Part shown: in pieces, positions 57,712 through 64,000 of the stretch
Numbering within the stretch: the first letter of the stretch is position 1
Layout of the letters: each line of letters opens with the position of its first letter
Assembly (NCBI GenBank): GCA_001414485.1
Contig: LLEY01000210.1
Location: 29,502-93,501, forward strand
From: Calycina herbarum
Taxonomy: Eukaryota > Ascomycota > Leotiomycetes > Helotiales > Pezizellaceae
DNA: 64,000 bases
Direction of reading: 5' to 3'
Position numbers and translations under genes: made by a program
Notes under the pieces: generated by a model
The model's database searches: none
The model's input: the letters and a program-made list of their open reading frames with translations, nothing else
Told to the model about the DNA's origin: nothing

Positions 57712-59040
57712 ATGGCGACCTCTGTTGAACCTATGACAGTCAAAAGCAATGGCAGTCTCGATATCACAGCAGGATTTAAATACAGTAAAACAGCAGTATA
57801 TCCCCCAACCCTAATACCCATCTCGCATTTCTTTCAAACAACAAATTGGGCAAAGCAAAAGTGCAAACTGACGTTTCATGCAGCTCATAGATAATATGAA
57901 AAGAGTCAAAGCTGACCCAACTTCCTACGACGTGGAAGATAAATATATCGCCCCGTCGGAAGGCAATAGCGTTGTCGACGCAATCGATGAACTCCTTACT
58001 CTTGCGTAAGATTTCTACAACATTTTAAGAAGTTTCTAAAACAGTGACTGAATTCCAATTTAGAGCCAAAAAGCGTATCTTTACTTTGAACTTTGGAACT
58101 CTTGAGGATGATTCCGAGGATCAAACTCAGGAGCAACCAGAGGCAGACGAGAACACCACTGGAGTCGATGAAGATGATGCGGAAGAAGAAGAGGAGGAAG
58201 GCGACGACGCTGGAGACGAAGAAGAAGACGAAGCAGATGAAGGAGATGAACCAAACAAGGTCCTCGTCGACAACGCATATGGTTTCGAAGGTGTTTTGCT
58301 ACCCATCAACACAATATAGGACCTTCTAGGTTACATCATGTCCGTCACTTTCAAAAACCGCCCGGCAACAAGCAGTTCAACAGCACGAGTCTACTACATG
58401 CCACTGCTTTCCCTCTACGCCCAACGGTGCCGAATCCTCAGTCCAACGAACGAGGACTTGAAGAAGAACAAAATGGTCCATATCACTTGGTTCAAGGATA
58501 CAGAGCAACCGTACAGGATCCTCCTAGGATCAACAGTAGGACAGACTGACCTTGAGGCTGCGGGAATTTCCACCGATAACGCAGCAGACTCTAGAGACCT
58601 CGCTAAACAGAAAGTTATCAAGAACGACCGTCGAAACTTCTCGACAGAAGCCGGCTTCGGTGCACCCTTATCGGCCAACAATAAGATTTTGACGAACTTT
58701 GGCAGTTGTGCCGAGACCTTCTTTTTCGTATATCACGGCAGAGAAGAGTAAGTTATCCCAAATTTGTTCACCCAATTCTAGTACACTGTTCGGAAGAAGC
58801 ATATCTAACGAGAGGGGAAACTCTTACGGGCCTCGTATTGATATGACCAAAGTCAGAGGCCTAGCCATGATTCCAGAGAAGAAACATCCCTCAAAGGACG
58901 GAAAATATGGGGAAAAGACTGTGGCAAAAGCCCTTGAGCCTCCTTGTCCCATCTCTTGTCAAAAGCTTGTACGCCAGATGGGGACTGACTGGAAAACTGT
59001 CTTTGATGTGGACGCGCTCAAGACAGAGTGCGGTGTCTGA
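57712..59040 (+). CDS. Uncharacterised five-exon protein with a cytidine-deaminase-like zinc signature
   Basis: Proposed exons: 57712-57795, 57884-58005, 58064-58259, 58320-58747 and 58797-59040, giving 357 residues. Intron 1 has the branch point ACTGAC. An N-terminal helical part ('SYDVEDKYIAPSEGN') precedes an acidic linker with about 30 Asp/Glu in a row broken by few residues (58170-58250). The conserved-looking C-terminal half has 'HITWFKDTEQPYRILLGSTV', 'KVIKNDRRNFSTEAGFG', then 'GSCAETFFFVYH' and 'EPPCPISCQKLVRQMGTDW'. Cys-Ala-Glu followed by PCxxxC is the spacing style of zinc-dependent deaminases (HAE/CAE + PCx2-4C). Substrate is unknown. The last splice could instead use the acceptor at 58781 (34-nt intron, same frame). 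Confidence 0.65.
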
Positions 59041-59435
59041 GAAGGACTGGTCATTTATACCTTCTGGATAGAAATCATGTTATTAGCATGTATGATCACT
59101 TGAGACTCCCATTTGGAATGAACTGCACTTTTTGTACCTAGTCAAGAACTCGGGGTTTCCCCCTTTCTTCTAGAAAAACTTGAAAAACAAGCAGACGTAT
59201 AAATTGACAGGTGGTAATTAGCTACATTCAACCACACGAAATACTACTTATAATGCCTCGAAAAGCTTGCAATTAATGAATGGAAACTTTCGTGCAGAAA
59301 AGATGACGACGAAAGGGAACTCATGATGAGAACTAAGTACTTGAAGTATAGTTACTTAGACTTGATCCGTCGTTCAAAACCACGAGAGTTAAAGAAACGA
59401 ATTTTAAGCCACACAGAAAAATCTTGTTTGGAAGA
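59041..59435. other. 3' flank of the deaminase-like gene
   Basis: AT-rich 3' flank with no supported gene; a 66-codon frame at 59323-59523 runs into the repeat zone and shows no family feature. Nothing else is seen. Confidence 0.4.
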
Positions 59436-59786
59436 AAAACGTGATTTCCTAATAGAGACTCATGCAGCATTCTATTTTGTTACACAACGCCAACATTCCT
59501 CAGCAAACCAAAAAAAAACGTGATTTCTTATTTGTTGCATTTCGCCAACATTCCTTGTGAGGCTCTCGCAATTGACGGTAAAAGTGGCAGTAAATACATC
59601 AAGTTCGTACCTGCCTACCTACCTCATTGTTCCAACTTTCCAAGGTAATTCAAGTAAATTATTCTACGCACTTAGAACTTGGGACTATTGGAACAATCAA
59701 GTTCTAAAATAATGGAAAGTTCGAAAAACAGGTAATGTTATTACTACCGCTTTTAATGTCCACCGCGAGCAAAGGCAAACTGAAAA

Positions 59787-60114
59787 ACGTGATGTCCAAA
59801 ATGAGATTCCCGCAGCATTTGTTGCACATCGAGCAAAACACTACCAGCACCAGCACCAGCACCAATCAACTCTTCGCTAACACAGAAACGTGATGTCCAA
59901 AATGAGATTCCCGCAGCATTTGTTGCACATCGAGCAAAACATAACCAGCACCAACACCAATCACTCATCAATCTCTTCGCCAACACAGAAACGTGATGTC
60001 CAAAAGCAGATTTCATCCCCTGTTCTGTTGCACATCGAACCACCTTTCGAAAACCAGTGTCATGGACGTGATGTCCAAATGGAGAGTCCTGCAGTATTTG
60101 TTGCACATCGAATC
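59787..60114. repeat. Tandem repeat of about 101 bp, four copies
   Basis: Units begin with ACGTGATGTCCAAA at 59787, 59888, 59991 and 60066. The first two are nearly identical over their whole first half (to GCACATCGAGCAAAAC) and differ in the CAGCACC-rich second half. The spacing is 101, 103 and 75 bp. Each unit holds one GTTGCACATCGA word about 34 bp after its start. The minus strand is open across the array for 122 codons (59753-60121), but that reading simply repeats the array. Confidence 0.9.
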
Positions 60115-60202
60115 CCATCATTCGCCATCACCAACAAATTCCTCTTTAGGATTTCGTTGCATATCACAACAAAACGATAAACGGGATTCCGGAAATCCCC
60201 CG

Positions 60203-60251
60203 CCCTGAGACAGTATTTCACTATCCGGCTTTCAGGAATCTGGTCTCAGGG
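60203..60251. repeat. Inverted repeat CCCTGAGAC / GTCTCAGGG
   Basis: Nine bases, CCCTGAGAC at 60203-60211, are matched in perfect reverse complement by GTCTCAGGG at 60243-60251, with extra CAG/CTG pairing inside. The 31-base loop contains a second weak CCGG/TTTCAGGAAT element. It lies in non-coding DNA just after the tandem repeat. It could be a transcript hairpin or a fragment of a mobile element end. Confidence 0.6.
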
Positions 60252-61190
60252 AAAGGGTACGCTGAAAAAGGGAAAAAAGATGCTGTTTTGATAGCGAACC
60301 AGGAATCCGGTATTTTGGGTATGCGAATTGGATCCTCGGTTTCTGGGAATGGCGAGAAGATCTTGGGAGTGTTGGTTCAGCGCTTAGGATGGTGGTGTGA
60401 TTCGAGGGGTTGGTTTGTATTTTGATGATATCCAACATCGAGCTCTTGCTCGCCCAAAGGCTGAAATACCTTTTCCTGAAAAGTGTCCCTTGTTTCGCGG
60501 CCGCGTAAGCTGAATGGTAGGAAACCGCCAGTTCCGGGGTGAGCTGGATGTTGATGATGTTCCCGCACCACCACATATTAGATCCCACAATCCTGTCGAT
60601 TGTATTGTATTGTTAATCCGGACAGAGATGCGGGAAAATGGATTCATATATTCTGATTCTACTGTCGTATGTCAATTTCGTAACACACAACTCCGAGGCC
60701 AAACCCGTTATCTTTGAAGTCTACGTCTACCTACCAAGCCTGGCCCACCCCCCATGATTTGTTTTCGACAACAAAGAAATTGTGTATATGGGGAGAGCGA
60801 GTGGTTTATACTTTCTGGGGATCGAGAGTCGTGCCTTCCCTTCATGTTTTGTTTTTGCCCTCCCCGTCGTTCATCATGGTGGGTCAAGGTCGAGTCACCG
60901 TTGAGGCAGAGCAAAGAAGGAAAGGAACGACTCTTGTACCAGTAGAATCGAGGAAGGAGAGAATTTCCGCGCCTCCATCCCAACAAAGCTCTCAGCATCG
61001 CATTCCATCTTTTGTTGCACATCGCAAAGGCCACCAGGCTACGGAATCCCGCTTCTGGTGATTCAGAGTGTTTGTTGCAAATCGCACACCTCCACTATGA
61101 CGCCAAAACAAGGATGTTCAAATCGAGCTCTGCGATCGAGAAATTCACAAAAGAAATTCAGGTGATACCGAAACAATTTTCTCTCCAACA

Positions 61191-61299
61191 GTGATGACGG
61201 GGCCGAGGAAATATCTGTCACTTCATTTTGTGATATAATTCGTGATGACGAGGCTCTTGCAAATATCTGTCACCTTTTCAAATTTGTGATGATAATTTC
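61191..61299. repeat. Imperfect 51-bp tandem repeat with GTGATGAC and TCTGTCAC
   Basis: GTGATGACG begins at 61191 and 61242, and GTGATGAT at 61286. ATATCTGTCAC follows about 20 bp into each full unit (61211, 61263), and TTTTGTGAT/AATTTGTGAT closes each. Within one unit, GTGA and TCAC face each other, so a unit can fold. It sits amid the GTTGCACATCG words but does not contain one. Confidence 0.75.
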
Positions 61300-61890
61300 A
61301 ACATTTCCCAATCCGGCGAATTCAAATTCCGTTGCACATCGCAGTAAGGCCTCCCTCAGGCGTCCTCGATAAAACAACCATCAAATTTCATTGCCTAGCC
61401 TGATTGCGGATCGCAATACATCATCAAACAATAGAATTAACCTTGAAAGCAATTGCAACAAAGGTAGGTCATTGATAAAAATCAGAGAAACAAGGTTTTC
61501 CTCTTTCTTGGAGATATCGTTTCATAGTTATTGTTGCACGTCGCATTTCAGCAACAAAAATCCAGGAAAACCCGGAACAGGTAAGGCGCGCGAGACTTTC
61601 TGCGGGAGCCTGCAGGACGAAATGCAACAAAATATCTAGAAGGGTTCATGTCACGAGAACGTTTGAACACGACAAAGAAAAGCCAACTCTGGAATTTCCG
61701 GAAAAGTTCAGTGAATCCATGAGTTACTAGTCTATACGGAAAAGAGCATTCGTAAAGAGCTATATAAACACACTGTATAGATTTTCATGAAAAATAATCA
61801 TGTGATATACCCCCTGCAGCTGCTCCCAAAATCACGAGGGAAATTCCCTAAAACAGAAGAAGCAACAATCCATCTGTTGCACTTCGCGAT

Positions 61891-64000
61891 TTTGAAGGGC
61901 GATTCGAGTCCGCGCCCTCTTCATTTGACTGGCTCTTATCTCCTGTCGTGCGTTCCCGCTATAAAATAACTGGTCGAGGACTCGAAGGGCGAGGGCGGTT
62001 TGTGAGATGTGAGAGCGGGGTAAGGTGGGAGTGGAAAAACATCGGGTTCTTGGAGGGTCTTATGGGATTGAGGGGTTGGGGCATGTGAAAATGGGTTGTT
62101 GATCTTTTAGATAGATTGGTCTTGGATTTATATCATGCCTCATATACTTGCTGGGATTTGAAATTTTGAGAGTTGAGTTGGATAAGAGGTTACTTTGCAC
62201 TGTACTTGGTTCAGAGCAGGTGATCCAATCCAGTTGGAACCCATGGACAGATCTCGGAATTCCTCTGGACATGTGCAGAGTTTCCTGATATGATTGCGAT
62301 ACAGGTGCCGTACCAGCCTGACCAAATTCCTCTCGGGCGCCATGTCGCCAAAGTGTAGAGATGACCGGAAACTTGGAAAAACAAACAATCTGGTAAATGG
62401 TTGTTTTGATACTTGAAAAACAAGTTTGAGGTTTTTTGAAAATGCTTTGGCCGCCAAAGTCACCCCAAGTGTGGCATGATAATGACTGCATCTATGAAAA
62501 CGACTCTCTGAATGGCCTCATTGATGCAGGACCAAGACCCCCAACCCGGTTTTCTTCAACATAGAAATGTGAACATCGAAATGTGTAAATTTTGATGGAC
62601 TTTTCAACATGGCCTTTGGAGTACTGGGAAATGCATCAAGCTATCATGCAGTGCCATTTTAATAAACGTTTCGGACGCTGTTCTCCGGCTTATTCCATTT
62701 TCTTCACCATAATCGTGAATTGGGCTGAAAGGTCGGGGAGAAATAAGCAAATCAAGTTTTTAGTTCTTCTAACGCTTTTAGAACGATTCTTTCGATTGCC
62801 CTACAGCATTCTTCGTGAAGTTGGTGACGGAGTACAAAGACGAAATTTTTTTACCACACCTGATATCAACGGAGATTGCCTCATAATTGGCTGCCTATGC
62901 AGCAGCTGGCTGGACTATCGTGTCTTTCGCTTAGGGCCTAGATGTCTGCCATACGGTACTCGAGCATGCAGCTTACGATGGCTAAAACGTCAGGAGGTGT
63001 TATAAAAAATATGTATCGTTGTCGGTTCCAAGACGATGTTATCGTGAGAAGTCGGCGAGGAGAATAGGTCTATCCAGAGCAGTCGCTCCTAGGAGTACCC
63101 CTCTCACCCCCGCGACCAGCTTTAAGGGTCCAAAAGCGTGGGGGAAGGAAAAAAGGCAGTAATCTCCCAAACAGCCTTCGAAGTATCAAAATGGATTCCT
63201 TCTTCACGGTTTCAACTAGCTTCTAGCCAACGTCAATGTTAGTCTAGACTCTAGTGTCAACTTTGACGGGCTTCGACGGGCTCCGATCAAAGCTAAACCC
63301 GAGAACCGTGCCCGTGGTGTCAATAGCTCTACTTTAAACTATTTCACTAATTTAAACGAATAACTGACGAATTACTAATCTTAGAAAGTTGTTGTACTAG
63401 GTGAACGATGTTACCTATCAGCTGCCGCTTTCATTCTCCAACTTTCATGCCGAGGGCGTGGTTGAACTTGAGTGGTGGAGGAGTGGAGTCTGACAAATGG
63501 GGGGAACGACGTCATCGAACCCCGTTTTTAAAGGGTCGAGTCTTGCTCAGCTAGAAACATGAGTAGAACTGAGCGTCGGTGAAGTTGGAGATGAGCGTGG
63601 CTGAGGGTTTTATTCTTCTCGAAATGCTTGCGGGTAGGCAGACTGGCAACTTGAGCGGGGATACAGAGTGGCTGGACCTAAGTCGAAGCGTGGGAAGCGT
63701 GGGTTAGTTTGGTGTTTGGTGGTGGACCTAATGTGTGGCTGCGGAGAAGGCGTTGAAATGATGCCAAAATGATGCCACCAGCTGCACTAAAATACTCGCA
63801 TGCCCCGTCCCCTGTCCAAGTTGACCCCTTTATTACCAATAGCACATTTCCACTCTTTGCAGTCAGTGCTGATTACCTTGTATCCCGTTTCCCCCCCCCC
63901 TATTCTATTCTATTCCACCCTATTAAAGGAGGGAAATCAAACTACACCCTTGATTTCCGACACGTCGCATCCCCTCGATCTCGCAAGCCCCCCCCCCCCC
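61891..64000. other. Right end without a supported gene
   Basis: A 137-codon plus-strand frame at 62592-63005 and a 143-codon minus-strand frame at 62060-62491 show no domain, signal or splice partner. From about 63750 the plus strand becomes C/T-rich with poly-C runs near 63888-63900 and at the very end (63989-64000), and a TATTCTATTCTATT microsatellite sits between. This looks like the promoter/leader of a gene beyond the right edge. Confidence 0.35.

Larger units (their letters stand above)
59436..61890. repeat. Zone with about eleven copies of a TTTGTTGCACATCGC word
   Basis: The word GTTGCACATCG occurs, exactly or with one to three changes, at about 59479, 59534, 59821, 59922, 60027, 60100, 61014, 61074, 61331, 61533 and 61876, all on the plus strand. 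A more diverged copy is near 60156. The last base is A in the 59.8-60.1 kb copies and usually C elsewhere. Many copies are preceded by T/A-rich DNA and some by ACGTGAT. The zone has no supported gene; frames in it are short and run over the repeats. The same word is not obvious elsewhere in the window. Confidence 0.75.

Noticed and set aside
59753..60121. 122-codon minus-strand frame that reads like repeated FGHHV and DVQQ motifs, perhaps a repeat protein
   Set aside because: The repetition is simply the 101-bp tandem DNA repeat read in a frame that happens to stay open; units change frame at the 75-bp spacing.
59436..61890. CRISPR-like array of GTTGCACATCG words
   Set aside because: Spacing is irregular, the repeated word is short, the host is a eukaryote and no cas-like gene is present.

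Overview
The window is nuclear DNA of a filamentous ascomycete, most likely a leotiomycete of the Helotiales/Sclerotiniaceae type. The grounds are many short spliceosomal introns (about 45-65 nt, GTRNGT donors, CTAAC/CTGAC branch points, YAG acceptors), both-strand gene packing, a HET-domain gene, a fungal Zn2Cys6 regulator, and a MAP kinase of the Pmk1/Bmp1 type. The exact species is inference. I joined exons by hand; each spliced CDS given here is a multiple of three.

Left part (1-13.2 kb): a HET-domain protein, a small split single-membrane-span protein, about 3 kb without a credible gene, then a housekeeping block: BMP1 MAP kinase, RMI1, VPS51, a NIF3-family protein and an intron-containing tRNA-Ala(AGC). 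From 13.2 to 15.9 kb lies an AT-richer decayed patch with broken gene pieces and a damaged second tRNA-Ala.

Middle part (15.9-37.1 kb): SKI3 (mRNA decay), a GH5 steryl-beta-glucosidase/glucocerebrosidase, the 11-exon exportin MSN5, 3.8 kb of apparent non-coding DNA, a Zn2Cys6 transcription factor and TPS1 (trehalose-6-phosphate synthase). A 0.35-kb foldback element built from 19-bp repeats lies downstream of TPS1.

Right-middle part (38.7-50.8 kb): dense conserved genes: a PAP2 lipid phosphatase, COQ1 (ubiquinone side chain) divergent from VMA12 (V-ATPase assembly), BOL2 (iron signalling), a 60-residue split membrane protein, the AP-1 beta adaptin and a HIRIP3-like histone-chaperone protein.

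Right end (51-64 kb) is accessory in character: a broken DEDD 3'-5' exonuclease gene, a small membrane protein, a secreted protein with three repeats of a cationic/hydrophobic module and an eight-cysteine tail, a five-exon gene with a deaminase-like Cys-Ala-Glu plus PCxxxC signature, and then 2.5 kb seeded with about eleven copies of a GTTGCACATCG word, four of them in a tandem array. I see no transposase, reverse transcriptase, CRISPR array or biosynthetic cluster. The best candidates for something undescribed are the secreted module protein, the deaminase-like gene and the GTTGCACATCG repeats.
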